Positions 1 through 7,824 of a DNA stretch of 64,000 bases are shown here, piece by piece; the stretch's first letter is position 1, and each line of letters starts with the position of its first letter. Under the pieces are notes generated by a model. That model was not told the DNA's origin, made no database searches, and saw nothing but the letters and a program-made list of their open reading frames with translations. This DNA comes from Catellatospora sp. TT07R-123 (GTDB lineage: Bacteria > Actinomycetota > Actinomycetes > Mycobacteriales > Micromonosporaceae): contig NZ_BNEM01000001.1 of assembly GCF_018327705.1 (NCBI RefSeq), positions 1 through 64,000 on the forward strand, read 5' to 3'. A program made the translations under genes and the position numbers.

Positions 1-119
1 CGCGGATGCAGCAGGGTGAGCAGGTCGTGAACGTAGCCGTCGGCGCTGTCGCGGTGGACCCGGGACCCGATCCGGACGGCGCCGGTGACGTTGCCGCCTG
101 CCAGCGGCTGTCCGGTCAC
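1..119 (-). CDS. Aminoglycoside-phosphotransferase-family protein, N-terminal fragment
   Basis: This gene runs off the left edge, so only about 39 N-terminal residues are visible. The reading frame starts at a GTG (119-117) that overlaps the TGA of the upstream sulfite oxidase gene by 4 bases, which suggests translational coupling. The peptide includes the run PLAGGNVTGAVRIGSRVHR, followed after a short gap by VHDLLTLLHP. This resembles the opening of actinobacterial phosphotransferases of the APH/choline-kinase fold, which begin with a glycine-rich GGN(V)T-x-VVRVG-type strand. The catalytic HxD and DxD motifs lie outside the window, so activity cannot be judged. The substrate is unknown, and most chromosomal members are not resistance genes. 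Confidence 0.6.
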   Translation of the reverse strand, partial: MTGQPLAGGNVTGAVRIGSRVHRDSADGYVHDLLTLLHP

Positions 120-1213
120 CGGCAGACGACGTCGACGAGCTGGACGGCGTTGTTGGCGAACCCGCCGCGGTTCCAGTCCTGGCCGACGGGCTGGGCGGCG
201 CCGGTGGCGTCGTGGGCACGGGCGGTGAGCTGGTGGCGGCCGGGTGCGGCGCTCCAGCGGTGGGTGAAGCGCCGCCACGCCCACCGGTGCCCGGTGTCGG
301 GTTCGAGGTCGGCGGCGGCCCAGGTGCGGCCGCCGTCGGCCGACACCTCGACCGCGGTGACGGGTGCCTGCCCGGACCAGGCTCGGCCCTCCAGCAGGTG
401 GACTCCGGCGTCGACGACCCGGGTACGGGACATGAAGTCGGGGAAGCCGGGCGGCACCAGCAGGGCCCGGGGCCGGATCCGGGTGACCGGGTCGCCGTCG
501 TCGCCGGGCTGGTGGCGCAGCCGGTACGCGACGGCGTTCTGGTAGCCGGTGAACGGGGTGTCGGTGACGGTGATGTCGCGCAGCCACTTGACGTGCGCCA
601 TGCCGTACCAGCCGGGGGCGACCAGCCGCACCGGGTGGCCGTGCTGTGGCGGCAGCGGCTGCCCGTTCATCGCGTACGCGACCAGCACCTCCGGCGCCAT
701 CGCGTCGGCCAGCGACAGTCCCCGCTGGTAGTCCTGCTCGACTCCGCGTTCGATCCCGTGGTCGGCGCCGGTGAACACGACGTCGACGGCGCCGGGGTCG
801 ACCCCGGCATCGGTGAGCAGGTCCCGCAGCGGCACCCCGGTCCATTCGGCGGTGCCGACTGCCTCGACCAGCCACGGCTGGCTGACCGGCCGCGGCTGGA
901 GCCGGGCGCGGCCGTTGCCGGCGCACTCCATCGTGACCCGGACCGTGGTCGCGGGCCGGGCCCGCAGGTCGGCCAGGGTGACGGTGGTCGGCCGGGCGAC
1001 GCGCCCGCCGATGGCCAGCTGCCACGTCTCGGCGTCGGCCAGCGGGATGTCGTAGTGGATGAGCAGGTAGTGCAGGCCGGGCGGGGTGAGGTCGTAGCGC
1101 AGCGCCTCCAGCGGGATGCCGTGGTTGCGGGCGGCGAGGGCCAGTTCCTCGGCGGAGATGGCCTCGTCGGTGTCGGCGACGCGGCCGGGGCGGCTGATCT
1201 GGTCGAGGTCCAT
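116..1213 (-). CDS. Sulfite oxidase family molybdopterin-dependent oxidoreductase
   Basis: The 365-residue protein matches the sulfite-oxidase fold throughout. It has the molybdopterin-binding domain with the Mo-ligand cysteine in MECAGNGR (Cys97), the GTAEWTGVPL segment (120-129), the PxxHGxPVRLVxPGWYG stretch, and a C-terminal Mo-co dimerisation domain (about 255-365) with VSADGGRTW. There is no signal peptide or haem domain, so it is probably a cytoplasmic or peripheral oxidoreductase. Its physiological substrate (sulfite or another oxyanion) is not evident. The ATG is preceded by a good GGGGAG site, seen on the minus strand. It is followed by the phosphotransferase-like gene with a 4-base overlap. 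Confidence 0.88.
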   Translation of the reverse strand: MDLDQISRPGRVADTDEAISAEELALAARNHGIPLEALRYDLTPPGLHYLLIHYDIPLADAETWQLAIGGRVARPTTVTLADLRARPATTVRVTMECAGNGRARLQPRPVSQPWLVEAVGTAEWTGVPLRDLLTDAGVDPGAVDVVFTGADHGIERGVEQDYQRGLSLADAMAPEVLVAYAMNGQPLPPQHGHPVRLVAPGWYGMAHVKWLRDITVTDTPFTGYQNAVAYRLRHQPGDDGDPVTRIRPRALLVPPGFPDFMSRTRVVDAGVHLLEGRAWSGQAPVTAVEVSADGGRTWAAADLEPDTGHRWAWRRFTHRWSAAPGRHQLTARAHDATGAAQPVGQDWNRGGFANNAVQLVDVVCR

Positions 1214-1350
1214 CGGATGCTCCCCTGTCGGGTGCGGGCTGTCTGCGGTTCCAGCTTCGCATCCGGTGCTGCGGGCACGGGCGCGCCCCCGGCTCGGGGA
1301 GGAGGGCCGGGGGCGCGGGGTCGGGCGGCTTGGGGTCAGGCGAGGCGGGG

Positions 1351-1698
1351 TCAGGCGCTGCGGCGGCGACGGCGCACGGGCCGGTCGTCGTCGGCGGCCC
1401 AGGTGCGGGTCAGCGCCATCGAGGCGAGGATGCCCAGCACCGCGAACGCGAGCTGCACGCCGAGGGTGGCCCAGCTCCAGGTCAGGTGCAGGCCGATCCA
1501 GTCCCAGTCCCAGCGGGCGCCGGCGTTGTCGTCCCAGCCGAGCCGCCGTGACGCCCAGCCGCCGACCAGGGCGGCCACGATGCCGACCGCGACGGTCGCG
1601 ACGGCGCCGATGTTCTGCCGGCCGGGCAGGACCAGCCGGCCGAGGGTGCCGATGAGGACTCCTATCAGGAGTGCGGAGAGGATACCGGTTGCCGTCAT
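1351..1698 (-). CDS. GlsB/YeaQ/YmgE-like small membrane protein
   Basis: A 115-residue protein with two hydrophobic segments at the N-terminus (about 5-24 and 30-50), separated by GRLVLPGRQ. A third hydrophobic stretch lies near residues 78-97, and the tail is basic with RRRRR. The Gly-rich paired helices with an intervening LPGRQ loop are typical of transglycosylase-associated (GlsB/YeaQ) stress-response membrane proteins. The third segment and Trp-rich linker (DWDWIG) make it longer than the usual 80-90 residues. The function of the family is unknown beyond stress association. It is transcribed divergently from the RNA ligase gene. Confidence 0.7.
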   Translation of the reverse strand: MTATGILSALLIGVLIGTLGRLVLPGRQNIGAVATVAVGIVAALVGGWASRRLGWDDNAGARWDWDWIGLHLTWSWATLGVQLAFAVLGILASMALTRTWAADDDRPVRRRRRSA

Positions 1699-1737
1699 GG
1701 GCCGCTTCTACCCGTACGCCGCGGCGTTAATCCCGTC

Positions 1738-1768
1738 CGGCGGCACCGGTTTCGCGCCGGTGCCGCCG
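1738..1768. promoter_or_regulatory. Perfect 12-bp inverted repeat in the divergent region upstream of the RNA ligase gene
   Basis: CGGCGGCACCGG (1738-1749) pairs perfectly with CCGGTGCCGCCG (1757-1768) across a 7-base loop. It lies between the GlsB-like gene start at 1698 and the ligase GTG at 1814. It could be an operator or a 5'-leader hairpin. No T-run follows, so a classical terminator is unlikely. Confidence 0.45.
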
Positions 1769-1813
1769 AAACCGGGGTGCGGGCGGCGGGGTGCGGGCGG
1801 TAGGAATGTCGCC

Positions 1814-2596
1814 GTGTTCAAGTTCCCCCGTACCCCGCACCTGGCCGGGTCGCGGCTGCAGCCCGGCGACGAGGACCTGGCGCAGGTGCCGCTGTCGGCC
1901 CTGGCCGGGCAGCGGGTCGTGGTGTGCGAGAAACTCGACGGCGCCAACGTCGGCGTCTCGTTCGGCACCGACGGCCGGCCGCGGTTGCAGTCGCGGGGCC
2001 ACTACCTGTCCGGCGGCCAGCGTGAACAGCAGTTCACGCTGTTCAAGTCATGGGCGGCCACGGTCGCGCCGCTGCTGTGGCCCCGGCTGCGCGACCGCTA
2101 CGTCTGCTACGGCGAATGGCTGTACGCCAAGCACACCGTCTTCTACGATGCGCTGCCGCACTACTTCTGCGAATTCGACGTCCTGGACACGGCCACCGGC
2201 CGGTTCCTGGACACCGCGGCCCGCCGGGACCTGCTCGCCGGGGTGCCCGTCGCCAGCGCCCCGGTGCTGGCCGAGCAGGTGTTCACGTCGGCGCGGCAGG
2301 TCGCGGCGCTGGTGGGGCCGTCGACGTGCCGTACCCCCGGCTGGCGGGCCGCGCTGGCACACGCCGCCGCCGACGCCGGGGTCGACCCGGCCGTGGCGGC
2401 CGCCGAGTCCGACGGCTCGGACCTGATGGAGGGCGTCTACCTCAGAGCCGAGTCCGGCGGGCAGGTCCTCGGCCGGTACAAGTGGGTGCGGGCCGGTTTC
2501 GCCCAGGCCGTGGCCGAGTCCGGGTCGCACTGGGCTGACCGGCCCATCGTCGCCAACCGGCTCGCCGACCCGGAGGCGCTCTATGCAGGCCTTTGA
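1814..2596 (+). CDS. RNA ligase family protein (ATP-grasp-independent nucleotidyltransferase ligase)
   Basis: The 260-residue protein carries the nucleotidyltransferase signature of covalent ligases. Motif I is EKLDGANVG, with the predicted AMP-accepting Lys40. A central YGEWLYAKHTVFYD segment resembles the motif III region, motif IV is DLMEGVYLR, and motif V is LGRYKWVR near the C-terminus. It is the size of small Rnl2-like ligases. I chose the GTG at 1814 because homology begins at once (FKFPRTPHL) and upstream sequence reads as a promoter region with a hairpin. The gene overlaps the next one, a polynucleotide-kinase-like gene, by 14 bases. This supports a shared role in sealing broken RNA (or nicked nucleic acid) after end healing. 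Confidence 0.85.
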   Translation: MFKFPRTPHLAGSRLQPGDEDLAQVPLSALAGQRVVVCEKLDGANVGVSFGTDGRPRLQSRGHYLSGGQREQQFTLFKSWAATVAPLLWPRLRDRYVCYGEWLYAKHTVFYDALPHYFCEFDVLDTATGRFLDTAARRDLLAGVPVASAPVLAEQVFTSARQVAALVGPSTCRTPGWRAALAHAAADAGVDPAVAAAESDGSDLMEGVYLRAESGGQVLGRYKWVRAGFAQAVAESGSHWADRPIVANRLADPEALYAGL

Positions 2597-3653
2597 CGGG
2601 CTGTGCCCGCCCGGCCCCGGTGGGCAGGCGGACTCCGGTGCCGTGGCCGACCTGCTCGCGCGGCTGCGGACCGCGGCCGGGCTCGGTCCGGGTGCGGGCG
2701 ACGCCGTGCGTGCCCGCGCGGCCGTCCAGGCCCTGACCGGCTCGCCGCGGTGGTGGGAGCTGCCGCGGCTGCGGCAGGTGCCGCTGCTGGCGGCGGTGCT
2801 GCTGCTGGAGGTCGCCGCAGCGGACCGGGCCGAGGACGGGCACGGCCGCCGCGCCGACCTGGTGGCGCGGCGGACCCTGTGGGAGCTGGGCGCCGCACCG
2901 GCCTGGCGTGAGCACGTCGCGGCGCTGGTGCGCCACCACGAGGTGCCGCTGCGGGCCATGCACGATCCGGACCTGGAACGGACCGTGCTGCGGGTGTCGC
3001 TGCTGGCGTCCAACGCCGACCTGGCGCTGCTCGCCCGCGCCCGCGGCGCCGGGGACGAGCAGGTGGCGCTGTTCGAGGAGTACTGCGCCGAGCTCGGGGT
3101 GCTGGACGCGGCGTGGCCGTTCGCGTCCGACCACGCCCGGTTCCAGTACTTCCGCACCCCGGGCCGCGACCCGCGTTACGCCGCCCACGACGACACCGGC
3201 GCGGTGGTGACGGTCCTGTCGGGGCTGCCGGGGGTGGGCAAGGACTTCTGGACCGCCCGGAACCGGCCCGGCCAGCCGGTGGTGAGCCTCGACGAGCTGC
3301 GGCTGCGGCTCGGGGTCGCGCCGACCGGCGACCAGGGGACGGTGGTCGCGGCGGCGTACGAGCAGGCGCGGCGGCTGCTGCGCGCCGGGCAGCCGTTCGT
3401 GTGGAACGCCACCAACGTGACCCGGCGGCAGCGCGACGGGTGCATCGGGCTGGCTGCGGCATACCGGGCCCGGGTCGAGGTCGTGGCGCTGGAGGCGCCG
3501 CCGCAGGTGGTGCGGGTCCGCAACAGCGGCCGCGCCGCCGTGGTGCCGCAGGCGGCGTGGGACCGGATGGCCGCCCGGTGGCAGGCCCCGGACATCACCG
3601 AAGCGCATGCCGTGCACCGGATCGATACAGGAATGATGGATCACTTCACGTGA
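2583..3653 (+). CDS. P-loop polynucleotide-kinase-like protein with degenerate HD-type N-terminal domain
   Basis: The C-terminal half is a small P-loop kinase of the Pnk/AAA_33 type. It has Walker A GLPGVGKD (214-221), SLDELR (235-240, candidate general-base Asp237), WNATNVTRRQR (274-284), and a lid region near residues 310-330. The N-terminal 190 residues resemble the HD phosphohydrolase half of HD-Pnk end-healing enzymes: a WELG segment is followed by LVRHHEVPLRAM (His118/His119), which aligns with the distal HD-domain histidine. However, the expected LHDxGK doublet reads LEVAAADRAED, and the first metal histidine is not apparent. I infer a 5'-OH kinase whose phosphoesterase half may be inactive. 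Tight overlap with the RNA ligase gene supports an RNA-repair role. Confidence 0.75.
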   Translation: MQAFDGLCPPGPGGQADSGAVADLLARLRTAAGLGPGAGDAVRARAAVQALTGSPRWWELPRLRQVPLLAAVLLLEVAAADRAEDGHGRRADLVARRTLWELGAAPAWREHVAALVRHHEVPLRAMHDPDLERTVLRVSLLASNADLALLARARGAGDEQVALFEEYCAELGVLDAAWPFASDHARFQYFRTPGRDPRYAAHDDTGAVVTVLSGLPGVGKDFWTARNRPGQPVVSLDELRLRLGVAPTGDQGTVVAAAYEQARRLLRAGQPFVWNATNVTRRQRDGCIGLAAAYRARVEVVALEAPPQVVRVRNSGRAAVVPQAAWDRMAARWQAPDITEAHAVHRIDTGMMDHFT

Positions 3654-3685
3654 TCCTCAGGGTGGCGGTGGCCTACAGTGGGCGG

Positions 3686-4492
3686 GTGATCGAGTCGCAG
3701 AGGGTTACCGGAGCACTACGCATAGCAGCCGAAAGGGCCCAAACCTGCGGATTCTTCTTCGATTTCGACGGTACGCTGTCCAGCATCCAGACCGACCCCG
3801 CCGCCGTCACCCCGGTCCCCGGCGCCGTCGAGGCCATCGCCGACCTCGCCCCCCTGGTCCACACCACCGCCATCGTCTCCGGCCGCCCCGTCAGCTTCCT
3901 CCAGCGCCACTTCGGCCACCTGCCCGTCCGCCTCTACGGCCTCTACGGCATGGAGTCGACCGACGAGCACGGCACCATCTGGACCGACCCCGAGGTCATC
4001 CCCTGGATCCCGGCCATCGACACCGTCGCCCGCCAGGCCATGGCCGACCTCGACCCCGACATCCTGGTCGAGCACAAGCGACTCTCCGTCGCCCTGCACT
4101 ACCGCACCGCGCCCCACCTGCGCGACCACATCGAACACTGGTGTCACCTCAAAGCCGCCGAGCACGGCCTCACCGCCCTGCCCGGCCGGATGGTCGTCGA
4201 GCTCAAGCCCCCCGTGCGCCGCGACAAGGGCGACGTCATCACGCGCACGACCACCGACCTCACCTGCGCCTGGTACTTCGGCGACGACCTCGGCGACCTG
4301 CCCGCCCTGCAGGTCCTCGACAAACGCATGCACGCCGACCCCGACTTCACGGCCTTCTGTGTCGGCGTCCACAACCCCGAAACCGGCGACCAGGTCGCCG
4401 ACTGGGTCGACCTGGTCCTGGACAACCCCGCCGACCTCGTACCCCTGCTCCAGCTCGCCGCCAGGTCGATCTCCACCGTGCGCACCCGATGA
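3686..4492 (+). CDS. otsB: Trehalose-6-phosphate phosphatase (HAD superfamily)
   Basis: The 268-residue HAD phosphatase has the nucleophile motif DFDGTL (26-31), VSGRP (64-68), LYGLYGMES, the VEHKRLSVALHYR segment typical of trehalose phosphatases, and a C-terminal FGDDLGD metal motif. It would hydrolyse trehalose 6-phosphate in the cytoplasm. I chose the GTG at 3686 because the family N-terminus aligns from there. Longer in-frame extension would run back into the preceding kinase gene. No T6P synthase is visible nearby. It opens the run of C-rich genes continuing to 9929. Confidence 0.85.
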   Translation: MIESQRVTGALRIAAERAQTCGFFFDFDGTLSSIQTDPAAVTPVPGAVEAIADLAPLVHTTAIVSGRPVSFLQRHFGHLPVRLYGLYGMESTDEHGTIWTDPEVIPWIPAIDTVARQAMADLDPDILVEHKRLSVALHYRTAPHLRDHIEHWCHLKAAEHGLTALPGRMVVELKPPVRRDKGDVITRTTTDLTCAWYFGDDLGDLPALQVLDKRMHADPDFTAFCVGVHNPETGDQVADWVDLVLDNPADLVPLLQLAARSISTVRTR

Positions 4493-4513
4493 TCGACACC
4501 ATATGATGCGTCG

Positions 4514-5326
4514 ATGACCCACGACACGCCCGTGGCGCTCGTCACCGGAGGCGGCGGCGCCATCGGCGCCGCGTTCGCACGGCACCTCGCCAAACGCGGC
4601 TACCACCCCGTCCTGGCCGACCTCGACCTCGCCGCCGCCACCAGCGTCGCCGAGACCGTCGGCGGCAGCGCCATCACCCTCGACGTCAGCGACCGCGACG
4701 CCAACCTGGCCGCCGTCGACACCATCCTCGCCGACCACGGCCGCCTCGACCTCATCTGCCTGCACGCCGGCATCCCGGCCGGTCAACGCGCCGCCGAGCC
4801 CCTCAACCTCGAACGCTACCGGCGCGCCATGGCCGTGAACGTCGACGGCGTCGTCTTCGGCGTCGACGCCGCCCTGCCCGCGCTCAGCGTCCGCGGCGGC
4901 CACATCGTCGTCACCTCCACCCTCGCCACGCTCGACCCCAGCCACGCCAACCCCCTCTACACCCTCACCAAGGCCGCGGTGCTCGGCTTCATCCGCGCCC
5001 TGGCCAACCCCCTCAAAACTCGCGGCATCACCGCCAACGCACTGTGCCCCGGCTTCGTCGACACCCCCATGCTCGACGTCCTGCGGCCGCTGCTCGCCGA
5101 CCAGGGCTACCCGCTCATCACCCCCGACGACGTCGCCGCCGCCATGGGCCACGTCATCGACGCCGGCGGCACCGGCGACGCCTGGGCACTCATCCCCGGC
5201 CAGCCCCCGCTGCGCTACGAGTACCCGCCCCTGCCGCCCTCGCTGATGCCCGACGGCAGCCCGGCACCCGACGTCAGGTTCCCGCCGCCGCTCACCCCCG
5301 CGGAGTCCCAGCCCGTCCGGGGTTGA
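4514..5326 (+). CDS. Short-chain dehydrogenase/reductase
   Basis: A 270-residue classical SDR. It has the nucleotide-binding TGGGGAIG motif (11-18), an ADLD strand end (Asp36-Asp38 region) that favours NAD(H), HAGIP in place of NNAG, and the catalytic triad Ser135, Tyr149 and Lys153 in YTLTK. PGFVDTPM follows at about 180-190. The C-terminal 40 residues are Pro-rich and variable. Its substrate is unknown. It sits 21 bases after otsB and 29 bases before the PfkB kinase on the same strand, so co-transcription is likely. Confidence 0.85.
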   Translation: MTHDTPVALVTGGGGAIGAAFARHLAKRGYHPVLADLDLAAATSVAETVGGSAITLDVSDRDANLAAVDTILADHGRLDLICLHAGIPAGQRAAEPLNLERYRRAMAVNVDGVVFGVDAALPALSVRGGHIVVTSTLATLDPSHANPLYTLTKAAVLGFIRALANPLKTRGITANALCPGFVDTPMLDVLRPLLADQGYPLITPDDVAAAMGHVIDAGGTGDAWALIPGQPPLRYEYPPLPPSLMPDGSPAPDVRFPPPLTPAESQPVRG

Positions 5327-5355
5327 TCCAACCTCGGCCGGGGTACGACACCCGT

Positions 5356-6351
5356 ATGCCCGACAGCGTCATGGTGTTCGCACCATCACCGCAGCTCACC
5401 GTCACCATCGAGCGCAACGGCGACGACGACGAGATCCACCTGCACGCGGGCGGCCAAGGTGTCTGGGTCGCCCGCATGATCAACTCCCTCGGGGTGCCCG
5501 TACGGCTTGTCAGCGCCTTCGGGAACGAGACCGGCAACGTCGTACGCACCCTCATCGGCGCCGAGGGACTCCCCCTCGCCGCCACCGACACCACCGGCGG
5601 CAACGGCGCCTACGTCCACGACCGCCGCGACGGCCCGCGCACCGAGCTCGCCCAAGCCCCCGGCCACACCCTCACCCGCCATGAACAGGACGAGCTCTAC
5701 GGACTCGCCCTCGCCGAAGGCCTCCAAGCCCGCGTCGCCGTCCTCACCGGCGTCGCCGACCCCCGCGTCCTGCCCCCCGACACCTACCGGCGGCTGGCCG
5801 CCGACCTGCGCCGCAACGGCACCACCGTCATCGCCGACCTGTCCGGCGACTACCTCGACGCCGCCCTCGCCGGCACCCTCGACGTCCTCAAGGTCTCCCA
5901 CGAGGAACTCCTCAACGACGGCCGCAGCCCCGACGACGACACCACCTCACTCGTCACCGCCATGCGCCGCCTACAGACCGACGGCGCCGCCAACATCATC
6001 GTCAGCCGCGCCGAAAAGCCCGCCCTCACCCTCCTCGACCAGCAAATCCTCCAGATCCAGCTTCCCCAGCTAGAACCCGCCGACCACCGCGGCGCAGGCG
6101 ACTCCATGACCGCGGGCATCGCCGCCGTCCTCGCCCAGGGCGGCGACCTGCCCACCGCCGTACGCACCGGCGCCGCCGCCGGCGCCCTCAACGTCACCCG
6201 CCACGGCCTCGGCACCGGCCGCGCCGACACCATCACCCGCCTGCTCGACTCCGTCCAGCTCACCGCCCCACCCGACCAGCCCGGCGCCCAGCACCCCGAA
6301 AGCGGCCACACCACCCCGCAGGAACTCGCCGGAAAGGTCAGACACCCATGA
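5356..6351 (+). CDS. PfkB-family carbohydrate kinase (1-phosphofructokinase-like)
   Basis: The 331-residue protein begins with FAPSPQLTVTIE and then GGQGVWVARMINSLGVPV. This is the layout of tagatose-6-phosphate/1-phosphofructokinases, which open with (T)xNPAxD and GGKGxNVA. The PfkB signature is HRGAGDSMTAG, with the general-base Asp249. The first conserved TxNP segment is altered to PSPQ, so the usual sugar-phosphate specificity should not be assumed. The start is the ATG at 5356. The end overlaps surE by ATGA, indicating translational coupling. Confidence 0.8.
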   Translation: MPDSVMVFAPSPQLTVTIERNGDDDEIHLHAGGQGVWVARMINSLGVPVRLVSAFGNETGNVVRTLIGAEGLPLAATDTTGGNGAYVHDRRDGPRTELAQAPGHTLTRHEQDELYGLALAEGLQARVAVLTGVADPRVLPPDTYRRLAADLRRNGTTVIADLSGDYLDAALAGTLDVLKVSHEELLNDGRSPDDDTTSLVTAMRRLQTDGAANIIVSRAEKPALTLLDQQILQIQLPQLEPADHRGAGDSMTAGIAAVLAQGGDLPTAVRTGAAAGALNVTRHGLGTGRADTITRLLDSVQLTAPPDQPGAQHPESGHTTPQELAGKVRHP

Positions 6352-7127
6352 CCCGCACACTCATCACCAACGACGACGGCATCGACGCCCCCGGCCTGCA
6401 CCACCTGGCCACCGCCGCCGCCCAGCACGGCCTCGACGTCGTCGTCGCCGCCCCCGCCCGCGACTCCAGCGGCGCCAGCGCCGCCATGAGCGCCGTCGCC
6501 AAGGACGGCCGCGTCCTCATCGAGGAACGCACCCTGCCCGGCCTGCCCGGCGTCCCCGCGTACGCCGTCACCGGCACCCCCGCCATGGCCGCCCTGCTCG
6601 CCGGACACGGCGCCTTCGGCGATCCGCCGCAGCACGTCCTGTCGGGCATCAACCGCGGCGCCAACACCGGCCACGCCGTACTCCACTCCGGCACCGTCGG
6701 CGCCGCACTCACCGCCGCCGCCGCCGGTTGTCGCGGGGTGGCCGTCTCTCTCGACACCGAGGAGGACGCCGACCCCCACTACTGGGACAGCGCCGCCCGC
6801 CTCGCGCTCGCGCTCATCGACATACTCGATGAACTGCCCGACAGCACCATCCTCAACCTCAACGTCCCCAACCGCCCCACGACCGACATCAACGGCATCT
6901 GCCGCGCACGTTTCGGCCGCTTCGGTCAGGTCCAGATGCGCATCGCCGAGCGCGGCACCGGCTACGTCCGCACCGCTCTCGAAGACACCAGCAACCGCCT
7001 CGAACCCGGCACCGACACCGCGCTACTGGCCGACGGCTACGCCACCGTCACGCCCATCCAGCCGCTGGGCGAAGCGCCCGTCCAACTGCCCGGGCTGGCA
7101 CACCTGCTCGCCGCCACCCACCACTGA
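6348..7127 (+). CDS. surE: SurE-type 5'/3'-nucleotidase
   Basis: The 259-residue protein has the SurE metal-binding opening TNDDGIDAPG (Asn8, Asp9, Asp10), APARDSSGASAA corresponding to the AP..(N/D)xSG motif, VTGTPA and SGINRGANTG. These define the survival-protein E nucleotidase fold, which removes phosphate from nucleoside monophosphates. Its ATG overlaps the stop of the PfkB kinase by 4 bases. The pairing with a sugar kinase and a phosphatase suggests shared phosphate-ester metabolism, but no specific pathway is proven. SurE often acts as a broad stress phosphatase. Confidence 0.88.
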   Translation: MTRTLITNDDGIDAPGLHHLATAAAQHGLDVVVAAPARDSSGASAAMSAVAKDGRVLIEERTLPGLPGVPAYAVTGTPAMAALLAGHGAFGDPPQHVLSGINRGANTGHAVLHSGTVGAALTAAAAGCRGVAVSLDTEEDADPHYWDSAARLALALIDILDELPDSTILNLNVPNRPTTDINGICRARFGRFGQVQMRIAERGTGYVRTALEDTSNRLEPGTDTALLADGYATVTPIQPLGEAPVQLPGLAHLLAATHH

Positions 7128-7443
7128 CCCCCGGCCAGGGCGGGCAGCACATCGCCCGGACGGGGCGGCGGCCACGGCCGCGCGACCGCCGGGCGGAGCG
7201 GCTGATGAGAAGGTTGCGCCACCGCCGGACGGAACGGCGAATGGAGGGGAGACGGCGCCGGAGTCGGACCGGTCAGCGGTCCGGCCGCCAACGCCGCCAC
7301 GGCGACCAACGGCACCCACAGCACACATCCATCGTCGCGCCCCGGCCCGGCCGACCGCAGCAAATGCCGGAATCCGCCCCCCGACACGCCGACATTGGGA
7401 GGATGAGGGCGACCAGCCCCGGGTGCCGCGAGGGGGTAACACC
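7128..7443. other. 316-bp gene-free stretch
   Basis: I see no convincing gene here. Two imperfect direct copies of a motif of the form ACCGCCGG(G/A)CGGA(G/A)CGGC lie around 7187-7245. A GAGGGGG ribosome-binding site sits just before the SCP2-like ATG at 7444. The separation suggests that the SCP2 and debranching genes have their own promoter, but no strong -35/-10 pair stands out. Confidence 0.5.
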
Positions 7444-7824
7444 ATGACCGACCCCACCGAGCAGTTCTTCACCGAACTGGCCGCCCGCGGCAGCCATCCG
7501 CTGCTGGAGACCACCACCGGCACCATCCGGTTCGACCTCACCGGCACCGGCCGCACCGAGCACTGGTACACCAGCATCGACCGCGGCCGCGTCGACGTCA
7601 CCCGGGGCACCCACCACGCCGACTGCGTCGTACGGGTCGAGCGCGCCATCTTCGACGGCATCGTCACCGGCCACGTCAACACCATGGCCGCCTCCCTGCG
7701 CGGCCAGGTCGAGGTCGAAGGCGAACTCCAGCTCGTCGTCATGCTGCAACGGCTCTTCCCCGGCCGCCCGCCCCAACCGGACCAGCAACCCGCACCCACC
7801 GGCAGCCGGAGGCGAACCCGATGA
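7444..7824 (+). CDS. SCP2 sterol-binding domain protein
   Basis: A 126-residue single-domain protein. It contains the SCP2-like pattern: IRFDLTGTGRTEHWY, a strand pair with DVTRGTHHADCVVRVE, and an amphipathic VMLQRLFPGR helix near the end. The family binds lipids or acyl groups in a hydrophobic tunnel. In actinobacteria, small stand-alone members often sit beside unrelated enzymes with no known ligand. The stop overlaps the ATG of the debranching-enzyme gene by 4 bases, so the two are probably translated together. Confidence 0.75.
   Translation: MTDPTEQFFTELAARGSHPLLETTTGTIRFDLTGTGRTEHWYTSIDRGRVDVTRGTHHADCVVRVERAIFDGIVTGHVNTMAASLRGQVEVEGELQLVVMLQRLFPGRPPQPDQQPAPTGSRRRTR

Noticed and set aside
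212..1813. N-terminal extension of the RNA ligase frame upstream to 212
   Set aside because: The extension is antisense to the sulfite oxidase gene and lacks homology; ligase homology begins at 1814.
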